DNA of 64,000 nt from contig CM072512.1 of NCBI GenBank assembly GCA_036898135.1, positions 6,152,815 to 6,216,814 on the forward strand, given 5' to 3'. Below the pieces are notes generated by a model that was given only the letters and a program-made list of their open reading frames with translations, searched no databases and had not been told where the DNA came from. Positions 1 through 9,583 of this stretch are shown in pieces. How positions within the stretch are numbered: the first letter of the stretch is position 1; each line of letters opens with the position of its first letter. The translations under genes and the position numbers were made by a program. The stretch comes from Oncomelania hupensis. Its lineage: Eukaryota > Mollusca > Gastropoda > Littorinimorpha > Pomatiopsidae.

Positions 1-230
1 GGAGACGTGTGCGGCCGCTGTAATTTGTTCCCTCCATTCCCCCTCATAGGATGAATCTGCCCGTGACTTCGGCAGTTTGTCTATTAACCTTATGCGGGTC
101 TCTCCCTTTCCCTCTCTTAGTTTTTGTCGACAAGAACTCGCTCAAAGAATAAATATTTCTTGCTAGCAGAAATCTAAAACCTTTCACAAGTTTGAACTTT
201 TTGCAAACTTTGACCTACTTGGCGAGATTT

Positions 231-640
231 CTTTCCTTCTTTCCTTTCCTTCTGTTCTTCTTTCTTTCTTTGTTTTCTTCTTTCTTTCTATTCTTCTTTC
301 TTTCATCTCTTCTTTATTTTTCTTTGTTTCTTTGTTTCCTTATTTATTTCTTCTCTATCTTTCTTGTTTTCTTTTTCTTTCTTTTCTTCTTTCTTTCTGT
401 TCTTCTTTCTTTCTGTCTTTTCTTCTTTCTTCTCTTTACTTCTTTGCTCCGTTTATTCTTTCTGTTTTTCTTTTGTTTTCTTTCTTTTTTTTTTACTTTC
501 TTCTCTTTCTTTCCTTCCTTATTTCTTTCTTTTATCTTTCTTCTCTTTTCTTCTTTGTTTCTTCTCGTTTTTTCTTTTCTAATTTGTTTATTTTTCTTTC
601 TTTCTTTTCTTCTTTCTTTGTTAATTTCTTTGTTAGCTTT
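231..640. repeat. Degenerate CTTT-rich polypyrimidine tract
   Basis: About 400 bases are almost purely C and T on the plus strand, built from ttct and cttt units with irregular interruptions. The open frames here encode only Phe, Leu and Ser (plus strand) or Lys, Arg and Glu (minus strand), as expected from composition, so I do not call a gene. Bases 1-230 upstream show no recognisable feature. Confidence 0.9.
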
Positions 641-959
641 TTTCATATCCCCGAACTATTTCTCCCCTTCCTTTTAAAACGAGAACTATATATTTACGCG
701 TCTTATTTTCCCACAGTGTCTATTTTGCACTTTTCCCATTTAAAACTGTCTCACTTTGCTTTCTGTCTGTCATGTTCTTTCTATATCACCTCCTCTCTCC
801 CCCTCCCATTCTAAGCCATTTCCCCTGTCTTTCTTACAGTTCCTAGTTCTGAAAGCACCTGCACTTTTCATTTTCCTTCTGTCCTGTTCTACTTTTCTGT
901 TGGCCATTCATTTTTTCATTTCATCTCCCTTTCCAAAAAATAACCATTGGGGTTTGTGC

Positions 960-960
<1 letters not shown>

Positions 961-1028
<68 letters not shown>
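961..1028. repeat. (CT)n microsatellite
   Basis: Uninterrupted CT dinucleotide repeat of 34 units, followed by a short TAG/TAA-rich trinucleotide stretch to about 1090. Confidence 0.97.
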
Positions 1029-1032
<4 letters not shown>

Positions 1033-1208
1033 TAGTAGCAGTAGTAGTAGTTGTAGGAGTTGTAATAGAATTTGTAGTAATAGTAGTAGAATGCGAGTGT
1101 TTCCTGCTCGCGCTCGTATGCAATATTATGTTTGTGGGTGTGCGCGCGTTTGTTTTTTACGTGAGCGCGGCCGTGTGTGCGTGCAGTTCGAGTTCATACG
1201 CGGGCATG

Positions 1209-1786
1209 AGTCTTGTGTGCATGCATTTGTGTGTGCATGTGTCCTTCCGTCTGCCTGAGAGTCTTGTGTGCGTGCATTTGTGTGTGCATGTGTCCTTCCG
1301 TCTGCCTGTGAGTCTTGTGTGCGTGCATTTGAGTGTGCATGTGTCCTTCCGTCTGCCTGTGAGTCTTGTGTGCGTGCATTTGGGTGTGCATGTGTCCTTC
1401 CGTCTGCCTGTGAGTCTTGTGTGCGTGCATTTGGGTGTGCATGTGTCCTTCCGTCTGCCTGTGAGCCTTGTGTGCGTCCATTTGAGTGTGCATGTGTCCT
1501 TCCGTCTGCCTGTGAGTCTTGTGTGCGTGCATTTGGGTGTGCATGTGTCCTTCCGTCTGCCTGTGAGTCTTGTGTGCGTGCATTTGTGTGTGATGTGTCC
1601 TTCCGTCTGCCTGCGAGTCTTGTGTGCGTGCATTTGGGAGTGCATGTGTCCTTCCGTCTGCCTGTGAGTCTTGTGTGCGTGCATTTGGGAGTGCATGTGT
1701 CCTTCCGTCTGCCTGTGAGCCTTGTGTGCGTGCATTTGTGTGTGCATGTGTCCTTCCGTATGCCTGTGAGTCTTGTGTGCGCATGG
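1209..1786. repeat. 51-bp minisatellite, about 11 copies
   Basis: Tandem array whose unit begins gtcttgtgtgcgtgcattt and contains tccttccgtctgcctgtga. The 51-bp period is a multiple of three, which keeps several frames open on both strands and produces long Cys/Val-rich or Thr/His-rich translations with a 17-residue period. One unit near 1589 has lost a base. I treat all open frames here as by-products. Bases 1790-2220 after the array hold nothing I recognise. Confidence 0.93.
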
Positions 1787-2218
1787 GTGCGTTGCGGATT
1801 ATCATTACCACTATTGCTATACCGTTTCTATTTTGGGATCTGTGGCTTGCTGGTGTATCCTTTCTCGGCATACAAATAACCTAAATTTGTTTCCATTTTA
1901 GACTATTTTTACTGCTAAATGCGAAGACGCCTTCTGCGGTTGCACTATGTGGGCACTTACGTCTTATATTAACCACAATTGGTGAACAGCAATAGGAGAA
2001 CGGGAAAGATGCCTAATATTGCCGTCGTACTATTTTGGTACTCTATTTAAATATCGGGAGTTTCATTTTCGGCAGTTTTGAGGACTATGCTGATGATAGG
2101 AGTTGTAGGCTACGCGCGGATGCTTATATCCCTTCTGTTGAAGCCACAGTTTGCGTGACGTCAACTGGAAAGACGTGAGGTGAAGAAGAGCTTGCTAATC
2201 TTTTCCGTCCAGTCACAC

Positions 2219-2224
<6 letters not shown>

Positions 2225-2276
<52 letters not shown>
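2225..2276. repeat. (CA)n microsatellite, left flank of module P1
   Basis: 26 CA units. It forms the left boundary of a palindromic module. A second CA run at 3022-3040 forms the right boundary. Confidence 0.95.
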
Positions 2277-2280
<4 letters not shown>

Positions 2281-2428
2281 TTGTATTCATGTCAAAATGG
2301 GGTCCTTTGACGTACTTCGCGCCTCTTAGGCGGCGAATTAGGTCAACTTTCTTCGAAAAACGGCTACTTTTAGCAATTTTCCTCGCCTCTTAGAGACGAA
2401 GTAGGTCAAGTTTGTTCAAAAACACAGC

Positions 2429-2656
2429 TAGGATAAGGAACTTTCCTCGACGATTAGGGTAAGGCAGTGCCTCGACGATTAGGGTAAGGCAGTGCCTCGA
2501 AATGGGTTAGGGTCCGGGCTAGTTGCAGCGCTGCAACTAGCCCTGACCCTAACCCTTTTCGAGGCACTGCCTTACCCTAATCGTCGAGGCACTGCCTTAC
2601 CCTAATCGTCGAGGCACTGCCTTACCCTAATCGTCGAGGAAAGTTCCTTATCCTAC
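2429..2656. repeat. Large imperfect palindrome inside module P1
   Basis: The arms run from ggataaggaactttcctcg (2431 onward) to its reverse complement ending at 2653, centred at 2529/2530. The left arm has two and the right arm three copies of a 25-bp subunit containing ttaccctaatcgtcgagg, so the arms differ in length. The subunit carries telomere-like ccctaa words. Confidence 0.85.
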
Positions 2657-2659
2657 CCG

Positions 2660-2890
2660 TCTGGAAGATGCACTACAACTACACCAGGTCAAGTGTACTT
2701 GTAGTGCATGTGCACTACAACTACACTTGACCTGGTGTAGTTGTAGTGCACATGCACTACAACTACACTTGGCCAAGTGAACTTTAAGTGCACATGCACT
2801 ACAACTGCACTTCGCGAAGTGAACTTTAAGTGCACATGCACTACAACTGCACTTCCATGCACTACAACTGCACTTGCATGCACTTAAAGA
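2660..2890. repeat. Stacked short palindromes (gcactacaact units)
   Basis: At least four overlapping inverted repeats, for example the arms gcactacaactacac and gtgtagttgtagtgc around ttgacctg, and a tgcacttcgcgaagtg core. Translation gives only a repetitive His/Val-rich peptide, so no gene is called. Confidence 0.8.
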
Positions 2891-3043
2891 GCACTTCAGC
2901 GCATTTCAATGGAAAACAAAATGGGTTTACAAATTGGTACCCCATTTTTGTTTGTGAACCCATTGTATACTAAGTGTGCAAGGTTTATAAACCCAAAACG
3001 CCATGAATACAGCCCCCCCCCCACACACACACACACACATTTT

Positions 3044-3343
3044 TGTAAAAACGACATTGTGATGACTGTTGTGAAAAAAACAGGGATTATTTTGACACAC
3101 TTTTCATTTTCGTGACATTATTTTGACATTTTCAAATTTTTGAACCTATCCCTAACCCTAACCCTAACCCTAACCCAAACCCTAACCCTAACCCTAACCC
3201 TAACCCTTAACCTAACCCTAGGCCTAAAACAGCTCTAACTCAGCAGGGAACTATTTTGACGTCAAAATAGGGCGCCCTTCCAAAAAAGTCAAAAGAAACC
3301 ATGTGGAGTTCCATGAGTGCGTCACTGTAACGTCGTTTCTACA
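3044..3343. mobile_element. MITE-like element Q, copy 1
   Basis: 300-bp non-coding unit with terminal inverted repeats (tgtaaaaacgacattg at the left, aacgtcgtttctaca at the right), a central ttttgacgtcaaaa palindrome and a telomere-like tract. CA runs flank it on both sides. A related 253-bp copy follows at 3408-3660 in the same orientation. No transposase is present. Confidence 0.65.
3151..3222. repeat. Interstitial telomere-like (CCCTAA)n
   Basis: About eleven CCCTAA units with two degenerate ones, lying inside element Q copy 1. The same position in copy 2 (about 3518-3540) holds only two or three degenerate units, so the tract has expanded or been lost inside the element. Confidence 0.88.
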
Positions 3344-3347
3344 TGCC

Positions 3348-3379
<32 letters not shown>

Positions 3380-3407
3380 CACACACACACACATATACAC
3401 ACATTTT

Positions 3408-3660
3408 TGTAGAAACGACGTTGTGATGACTGTTGTGAAACTCTACATACATTATTTTGACACATTTCCCATTTTTGGGACATTATTTTGACATTTTCAA
3501 TTTTTTGAAGCTATCTCTAACCCTTAACCTAACCCTAATGCTAAAACAGCTCTATCTCAACGGAGCACTATTTTGACGTCAAAATAGTACGGCCTTTAAA
3601 AAATGTCAGAAGAAACCATGTGGAGTTTCATGTGTGTGTCATCAGAACGTCGTTTCTACA
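3408..3660. mobile_element. MITE-like element Q, copy 2
   Basis: 253-bp unit with near-perfect 15-bp ends (tgtagaaacgacgtt and aacgtcgtttctaca), followed directly by a CA run at 3662-3706. It shares the order of blocks with the upstream copy: gtgatgactgttgtgaaa, ttattttgacac, telomere-like words, aaaacagctct, ttttgacgtcaaaa. Confidence 0.68.
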
Positions 3661-3661
3661 T

Positions 3662-3707
<46 letters not shown>

Positions 3708-4190
3708 TCAAACGCACACAATTCATACAACACAACATAAAGCCACACAACGCAACTCATACTCACATATTTCGAGATTGCATTCTCTTACAATATAAGA
3801 AGCATGTGCACCTTGTCACACACAAATTGACAAACAAATAAACAACAACCACCCATCACCTCGCCCCCCTCACACATACACACACTACAAGAATTGAAAT
3901 CTCTGACAGCATAGACATCATGTTTCACACATTTGGAGATTTTATTCTGTAAACGAGCATGAGAGAATGATGCACCTTGTGAAACAACAAGGAACTCGTA
4001 CTCAAACTTCCTCCCGACATGCACCTAGCTCCCATTCCTGACATCAACCCCTTCCAACTCCCCCTCATAAAAACTTTCCATGCACCTTCACACACTTCTC
4101 TAAACATCCCATTTCTTCCCCCTCCCCCCATGCACACACACACACACACACACACCCACACACACACACACACCCACACACACACACACC
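3662..4190. repeat. CA-rich region with two microsatellites
   Basis: CA runs at 3662-3706 and 4133-4190. Between them two diverged copies of a block of roughly 180 bp are visible (atttcgagatt...gcaccttgtcac and atttggagatt...gcaccttgtgaa). No coding feature is supported. Confidence 0.7.
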
Positions 4191-4664
4191 GTGACAAAGT
4201 CTGCTAACTACTCGGTATGTATTTCAGCGTTTATCTTTTCGGCGTCTTTTTTTTTTTGTTGTGCACGACGACAGCGAGTGTTTGAATAGCTGCCATGCGG
4301 TGTGGCTGAGACTAAGCTAGCCCCAGGCCCTCCCCTCAGAGAATTTATTGTCTAGCTAGGCTCCGCGACGCTGAATGAATAGCAACCTCACAGTCATGTA
4401 ACATGCAGGAAGGACCCTAGCAGGTTCTTTTGGTTGTCATTCGTGGCTCTCAACAATGGCAGAAGTGAACAGCTTAAGACTTGGAGAATGTAGATAGGCC
4501 TATGGGTAGACGTTTTATAGTGTCCTCCCCTGTCTTCCTCGGTTCTTTACAGGCTGGTTGAAAAGTTAATCCTTATTGAAATTAGTTTATAACGTTTGTA
4601 AAACAATTTTTCATTGGCGTGACACAACATGTATTGTCAACCTTACAATGGTACAATTCAACGG

Positions 4665-4835
4665 GTGACCTCTGGTTTCATTTGGCAATGACGAGAGCAG
4701 CCCTAATGGCCCGTCGCTTGACACATCTTGAGCGAGTTCAGCTACCTTAAGACGTAAGAAGACGTCAGACCAAGCGCAGCCGATGGGCCATTATAGGGCT
4801 GCTGTCGTTCCTGTGAGATAAAACCAGAGATCAAC
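4665..4835. repeat. Foldback sequence at the head of the 52-bp array
   Basis: The left arm (about 4668-4722, containing gagcagccctaatggccc) is the inverted and diverged counterpart of the first array unit (about 4783-4835, containing gggccattatagggctgct), with about 70 bases between. It looks like a small hairpin element whose right arm was amplified into the adjacent array. Confidence 0.6.
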
Positions 4836-5518
4836 AGTTACATTATAGGGCTGCTGTCGTCCCTGTGAGATAAAACCAGAGATCAACAGTTACATTATAG
4901 GGCTGCTGTCGTCCCTGTGAGATAAAACCAGAGATCAACAGTTACATTATAGGGCTGCTGTCGTCCCTGTGAGATAAAACCAGAGATCAACAGTTACATT
5001 ATAGGGCTGTAGTCGTCCCTGTGAGATAAAACCAGAGATCAACAGTTACATTATAGGGCTGCTGTCGTCCCTGTGAGATAAAACCAGAGATCAACAGTTA
5101 CATTATAGGGCTGCAGTCGTCCCTGTGAGATAAAACCAGAGATCAACAGTTACATTATAGGGCTGCTGTCGTCCCTGTGAGATAAAACCAGAGATCAACA
5201 GTTACATTATAGGGCTGCAGTCGTCCCTGTGAGATCAAACCAGAGATCAACAGTTATATTATAGGGCTGCAGTCGTCCCTGTGAGATAAAACCAGAGATC
5301 AACAGTTACATTATAGGGCTGCAGTCGTCCCTGTGAGATAAAACCAGAGATCAACAGTTACATTATAGGGCTGCAGTCGTCCCTGTGAGATAAAACCACA
5401 GATCAACAGTTACATTATAGGGCTGCAGTCGTCCCTGTGAGATCAAACCAGAGATCAACAGTTACATTATAGGGCTGCAGTCGTCCCTGTGAAATAAAAC
5501 CACAGATCAACAGTTACA
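4789..5518. repeat. 52-bp minisatellite, 14 copies
   Basis: Fourteen head-to-tail units of 52 bp beginning cattatagggctgc and containing gagataaaaccagagatc. Units alternate between gctgctgtcgtcc and gctgcagtcgtcc variants, and the variants cluster towards the right end, suggesting local duplication of neighbouring units. No coding potential. Confidence 0.95.
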
Positions 5519-5746
5519 TTCCACCACTGTTAGCAGCACCACAAGGCATTTCAATTCAAGCAAAGGCAGTACTTTTCCCCAAAGTTATTAGCCATTTAAA
5601 ATAAGAAGGAGGTACCTTTCAAGCATCCTGTTCAAAACTTACTCATCTAGCCTTTCTACCTCCCTACAAAATAAACATACATACATTCATACATACATAC
5701 ATACATACACTTAGAGAATTACATTGATGACACGAAGCAAGCACCA

Positions 5747-5962
5747 TCATGACTGGACAGAAGCAAATTTGGTGGTTTTTCGAACTTTGCCGACCTGAAG
5801 CGCTTCCTTGAAGGCAGATTTCCAGTCTTCAGGCAGTCCCATGATGAGCTGGTTTTGTCTTCTACTCATCGCTGTATTTTCGACGACAGCCACGACGGGG
5901 GTGACGCCAGGTAGCAGTAACGTACAACAGAGAACTATGACAGACCCTGCTACTGCCGCCAT
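5747..5962 (-). CDS. Candidate small secreted peptide precursor (71 aa)
   Basis: I do not recognise this protein. The frame starts with ATG in a fair context (acATGG) and reads into a hydrophobic N-terminus rich in Ala, Val and Leu (about residues 2-27), which looks like a signal peptide. A polar, basic mature part of about 44 residues follows, with an Arg-Arg pair near residue 34 and a Lys-x-Arg-Lys cluster near residue 60. There is no cysteine after the signal region, so a disulfide-rich peptide is unlikely. It is not low-complexity, unlike most open frames around it. There is no neighbouring gene and no clear splice site; a cag/gtcggc sequence could be a weak donor. It could be a neuropeptide-like precursor, a first exon, or a chance frame. 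Confidence 0.3.
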   Translation of the reverse strand: MAAVAGSVIVLCCTLLLPGVTPVVAVVENTAMSRRQNQLIMGLPEDWKSAFKEALQVGKVRKTTKFASVQS

Positions 5963-5979
5963 GTCATGACGTCACACCC

Positions 5980-6485
5980 TATGAGCAGTTTCTTCAAGTC
6001 AGGTCCAATCAAGTCAAACAAACATACATACATACATACATACATACATACATACATACATACATACACACACATACATACATACATACATACATACATA
6101 CATACATACATACATACGTACGGTATACATGCATACCAACATACATACATTGCCAAATACACCCACTCAGAAATGTGAAACGTATAAAACACCATTGATT
6201 GCGCGATGCTGACACAAACGTTTGCTGAGCAGAACGGAAGTCAATAAACATCTTCTGTCTCAGCACCTCTTCCACACAACTTATAGCCAAGTTTTGCCGT
6301 CTGATTTGTAACCCTTAGAGAGCACGACGCTCGGTTGACGCAGTGCAGGTACCAATGTGAACAGGAAAACTCGCAAACTTGTTGCCTATTTAACCTTAAA
6401 CCTTAAGAAACACAGGTTTTGTCTTTTGACTTTTAACCTTATGAGCAGTTTCTTCAAGTCAGGTCCAATCAAGTCAAACAAACAT
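5980..6485. repeat. 46-bp direct repeats flanking a 414-bp segment
   Basis: An identical 46-base block starting tatgagcagtttcttcaag occurs at 5980-6025 and 6440-6485. The intervening segment holds a (CATA)n microsatellite (about 6025-6117) and unique sequence. This could be a short tandem duplication with later microsatellite growth, or flanks of an insertion. Confidence 0.85.
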
Positions 6486-7960
6486 TGTTTTGTATTCCCA
6501 AAGCGGAAAACGTGGACATCATCAGTACAAATTTTCAAAGTAAACACATTTTAATTAGCGTACGAAGAATATATTAACAAATATTGGTCAAAAGCTATTT
6601 GTTTTCAATATTACAGTACTGTTGGAATGTTATTATTATTTTTTACGCCAAAAGAGGCAAAAGTCATAGAATTAAATCTTCAATCTTTAAAATAAATGAA
6701 AATTAAAATAAATGTGTACGTAAGCCAAAAGAACGCTAATTTTGGGTAAAAACAAGTCAAAACATTGTACATTGTGGAGCTAAGATCTTCATCAGGCAGG
6801 CAAAACACAAGAGACGACAAAACACTACTTCCCAACAGAACTCCAACAAAGAAAGAAATGATACTTAGAAAGGAGGTAACACAAAGAAGCCCTAGTTATA
6901 ACAATAGGCCAGTGATAGTCAAAATATTCAAAGTATTGGAATTTGAAAATACACGGAGTAAAAAGTCAATGCAACAGATAGTATTCAACATAATAATTGA
7001 ACGGGGGGGAGGGGGAGGAGGTGAGGGAACTTTTTTTTTTTCAAATTGCATACATAGAATTATGGGTACAAGACCCAATAAAATAAAAGCAAACAGGAAA
7101 GTATTTAACTCCATACAAAAGACACTTAACCAATATATTTTATACTCCCGCGCGCGTACACACACGCGCGCATTTACGCACGCGCGCTCCCTCAGCTTCG
7201 CTTCTCCTTCATTCCTTCGTTCTCCTTCTCTCTTTATAATATTTTTTAGTACTACTACTACTATTACTACTACTACTTTATTTTATAACGCGCAATACCG
7301 AACATAATTTGAAGTCTGCTCAAAGCGCAACATTGATTCATTCTCACGCCCTGTACAATGATCGACATTTCAATAACTCTGCATGCTTTCTCCTTCTCAT
7401 TTCCTTTCTTCTTCTCCTCCACATAGGCCTACATAGATAAACCATCATGAAATGTTTGAATAAGCCGATCACTAACACAGTCATCTTTCCTTCCACACCA
7501 GACTGTTTTAGCCAGACTTACTGCTCCAGTTTACGGAGCAAGGGAAGCAACTCTTGCCAGGAGCGTCACCACATTGCAGACGACAGCGGTTGGTAGCAAA
7601 AAAGACAATATTTCAATAAAGCAAATGCGGCGATGTTTTTACCAGTGACCAGAGACGATGACTGATCACTGCCTGATCAATTAAATGATTTACAAATGGG
7701 TTTAATTGACATATTTATGACATGAATGCCCTTTTTAGAGTGCTGCAGCGTTGACCGATTCATTTGACAATATAGATTTTGCGATCCTTGTAAGATCAAT
7801 TAATATGATTGATAGGTTGACTTGAGAGTTGTTGCTGTTGTGTTGTATTCAGTGTTGTTTGTTTAGAGAGGTGTTCGCTAATTCTTTTTAACTTTTAACT
7901 AATTCCATTAAAACCACAAAATTCAAATATAAATGGCGACAAAAATTCTTATGACGAGAG
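6486..7960. other. AT-rich stretch without recognised gene
   Basis: Contains a short ACT/ATT repeat near 7246-7277, a G-run followed by T-run near 7004-7040 and a cgcgcg/acacac purine-pyrimidine stretch near 7149-7190. The longest frame (6765-7307) has no recognisable domain and runs into simple repeats, so I do not call it. Confidence 0.5.
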
Positions 7961-7963
7961 TGA

Positions 7964-8028
7964 AGCCGCGTATCTCAGTTGGTAGAGCGGCTAACCGAGA
8001 GACCCCTGGTTCGAGTCCCAGACTGGCC
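7964..8028 (+). tRNA. tRNA-like sequence, probably SINE head or tRNA pseudogene
   Basis: A good A box (tatctcagttggtagagc, 7971-7988) and B box (ggttcgagtcc, 8008-8018) are spaced closer than in a full tRNA. The anticodon arm appears shortened and the two ends do not pair as an acceptor stem. It is therefore unlikely to be a working tRNA gene and more likely a degenerate tRNA or the promoter head of a SINE. Confidence 0.55.
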
Positions 8029-8099
8029 AACTTGTGACCATTTTATTTTTCCTCTTACCATCAACTGGTTCGATCTCTTGCCCGTACGAAAATGTTTAC

Positions 8100-8175
8100 C
8101 GTAAAGTTACGAATGGGCATTTTGGCCCAAATCACGTGTGCATGAGAAAATGTGTAAATTCTGTCGTAACTTTAC
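8100..8175. repeat. Short inverted repeat (hairpin)
   Basis: cgtaaagttacga at 8100-8112 is repeated in inverted form, tcgtaactttacg, at 8163-8175. It lies just upstream of a transposase remnant and could be part of that element's end. Confidence 0.6.
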
Positions 8176-8254
8176 GGGTGCTACCCCATTGTTAACCTGT
8201 CCGTAAGTAAGTATGCCCTTTACTTTGCTCAAAAGCGCATGCGCGAGAGCAAAC

Positions 8255-8465
8255 ATGGCTTCCAACAGGTTTGTTTATCAACTCATGTTTCAAAGAGCAT
8301 TTCTACGAGAACGCGTATTTAGAGATCGTTTGAAACCTTTTGATTATTATGATGATTAAAAAAGTTCGATCAAAATTTCGGTTTCAACGTGCCATCATAG
8401 ATTTTTGTGAAGTTGTTGAAGACTACCTAGAATTTGTCTTAGTTGTTCGCTACAAACTGCAGTAA
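8255..8465 (+). pseudogene. PIF/Harbinger-type transposase, N-terminal remnant
   Basis: An ATG at 8255 opens a 34-codon frame containing RERVFRDRLKPFDYYDD and ending at 8357. From 8358 the frame one base later continues with KFRFQRAIIDFCEVVEDYLE up to a stop at 8463. In HARBI1/Harbinger nucleases a region of this form (an RxxRxFRDRxxPxxxYDD-like motif followed by a (Y/F)RFxRxxI block) lies before the DDE core, so the two pieces look like one N-terminus broken by a one-base shift. The catalytic core is not visible downstream. The family call rests on my reading of short motifs, without a database search. Confidence 0.45.
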
Positions 8466-8770
8466 CTACTTTCTGCATCGCTCCAATAGGCGTTTATGGC
8501 GTTTATTTATCGGTGCCATCGCATCAAATCCTTTTTCTTCGAGCTGGAAAACGGAAGATCGAGGTACTTAAATCACAGCCGCGGTCTAATAAATAAAACT
8601 AGCGCTGCTTTTTTCTTCCACACTGCGTAGCTGAGACTAGCCAAGGCCTACATCGCCTCTCTTTGATGCTAACCTACCTAATACGGGGGCGTTGACATAA
8701 CACTGCTGGCCCTACAGTCTCATGATAAGGAGCTGACGTACGTACGTATGTTCAAGTGTTCTGATTGGTT

Positions 8771-9583
8771 ACAACCACACACCAAACAGAGACCCACCAG
8801 TCCTAGCATGTCTCCAGAACAAAGAATAAGAAGAAATCCTCCCAATTCTCCGAGAAGAAATTGAGGCAGCAGTGCAATCGCTGAAGAAAGGGAAGTCAGA
8901 GGGAGTGGACAACAATACCCACCGATTTGCTTCAAGCAGGAGGAGAAGCGATGATTGACGCCCTCACCATTATCTGTAACAAGATCTGGCAGAGTGGGGA
9001 GTGCCCTACACCTTGGACCCAGTTGCTTGTCATCACTCTTCCCAAAAAAGGTAACCTTCAGAATCGCACAAACAACTGCTGCCCTGAAATGGTTGAAGCC
9101 CCTTTGGAAAGACAGAACCATCAGTCTACATCCTAAGATAAGGCCGCTGCGCTCCCTTGTCATCTCCATCTTCCTATACGCTTGCAAAACATGGACCCTT
9201 ACAGCAGATCTACAACGAAGAATACAAAGCATGGAGATGAGGTGCTACAGAAGACTTCTGTGCATTTCCTACACCCAGCACATCACCAAAGACGAAGTTC
9301 CACAGACCATCACACAAGCCATTGGACAACACGATGACATGATCACAGTGGTGAAGAAACGGAGACTCCGATGGTATGGCCACGTCACCAGATCATCAGG
9401 CCTTGCAAAGACCATCCTGCTAGGCACGGTGAATGGAGGCAGAAGAAGAGGGAGACCGAAAAAGTGGTGGGAGGATAACATTCGAGAATGGACTCGCTTG
9501 ACACTGAGCGAAGTCATGAGGGTTGGTGAGGACAGAGAAAGATGGGGTACGCTGGTTAAACGATCATCGGATAGGATTGGTTA
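8771..9583 (+). mobile_element. RTE-type LINE fragment with internal deletion
   Basis: Same family as the antisense copy at 37,785-41,127. It starts in the linker before the RT domain (ACCACACACC, matching YNHTP in the other copy), runs through EEIEAAVQSLKKGKS and LVITLPKKGNLQ, then jumps directly to AQTTAAL near the C-terminal region. Most of the RT domain, including the FADD active site, has been lost. The remaining C-terminal part carries the RTE signature RRLRWYGHVTRSSGLAKTIL followed by GGRRRGRPKK. Frameshifts are present, so the copy is dead. Similarity to the other copy stops at about 9583. Confidence 0.85.
8955..9583 (+). pseudogene. RTE LINE ORF2 C-terminal remnant
   Basis: The frame open from 8955 is out of phase with the RT-linker at its start, enters the retrotransposon frame at AQTTAALKWLKPLW and carries the conserved RTE C-terminus after the reverse transcriptase (LYACKTWTL, RLRWYGHVTRSS, GRRRGRPKKWWEDNI). 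No catalytic residues remain. It is translated only in a computational sense; the coding continuity with the linker before it is broken by the internal deletion and a frameshift. Confidence 0.8.

Larger units (their letters stand above)
2278..3020. mobile_element. Palindromic CA-flanked module P, copy 1
   Basis: Non-coding repeat bounded on both sides by CA runs. It contains the block (t)aggtcaactttc, a foldback centred on agttgcagcgctgcaact, a run of gcactacaact palindromes and a right end with gtgaacccatt and taaaccca. A shorter relative lies at about 24,940-25,379 with the same centre, the same order of blocks and CA runs at both ends. No coding potential is visible. The class is not recognised; a non-autonomous DNA or rolling-circle element carrying microsatellite ends is possible. 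Confidence 0.6.

Noticed and set aside
192..814. Long Phe/Leu/Ser frames in the first kilobase
   Set aside because: They arise from a CTTT-rich polypyrimidine tract and have no domain or start context.
1157..1871. Thr/His/Arg-rich minus-strand frames of 196-225 codons
   Set aside because: Translations of the 51-bp minisatellite; several frames are open on both strands, so openness carries no coding signal.
3151..3222. Chromosome fusion scar
   Set aside because: The telomere-like tract lies at an internal position shared by two copies of a short mobile element, so an element component is the simpler reading.
4789..5518. CRISPR-like array
   Set aside because: Units are contiguous 52-bp tandem copies with no unique spacers, in a eukaryotic repeat context.
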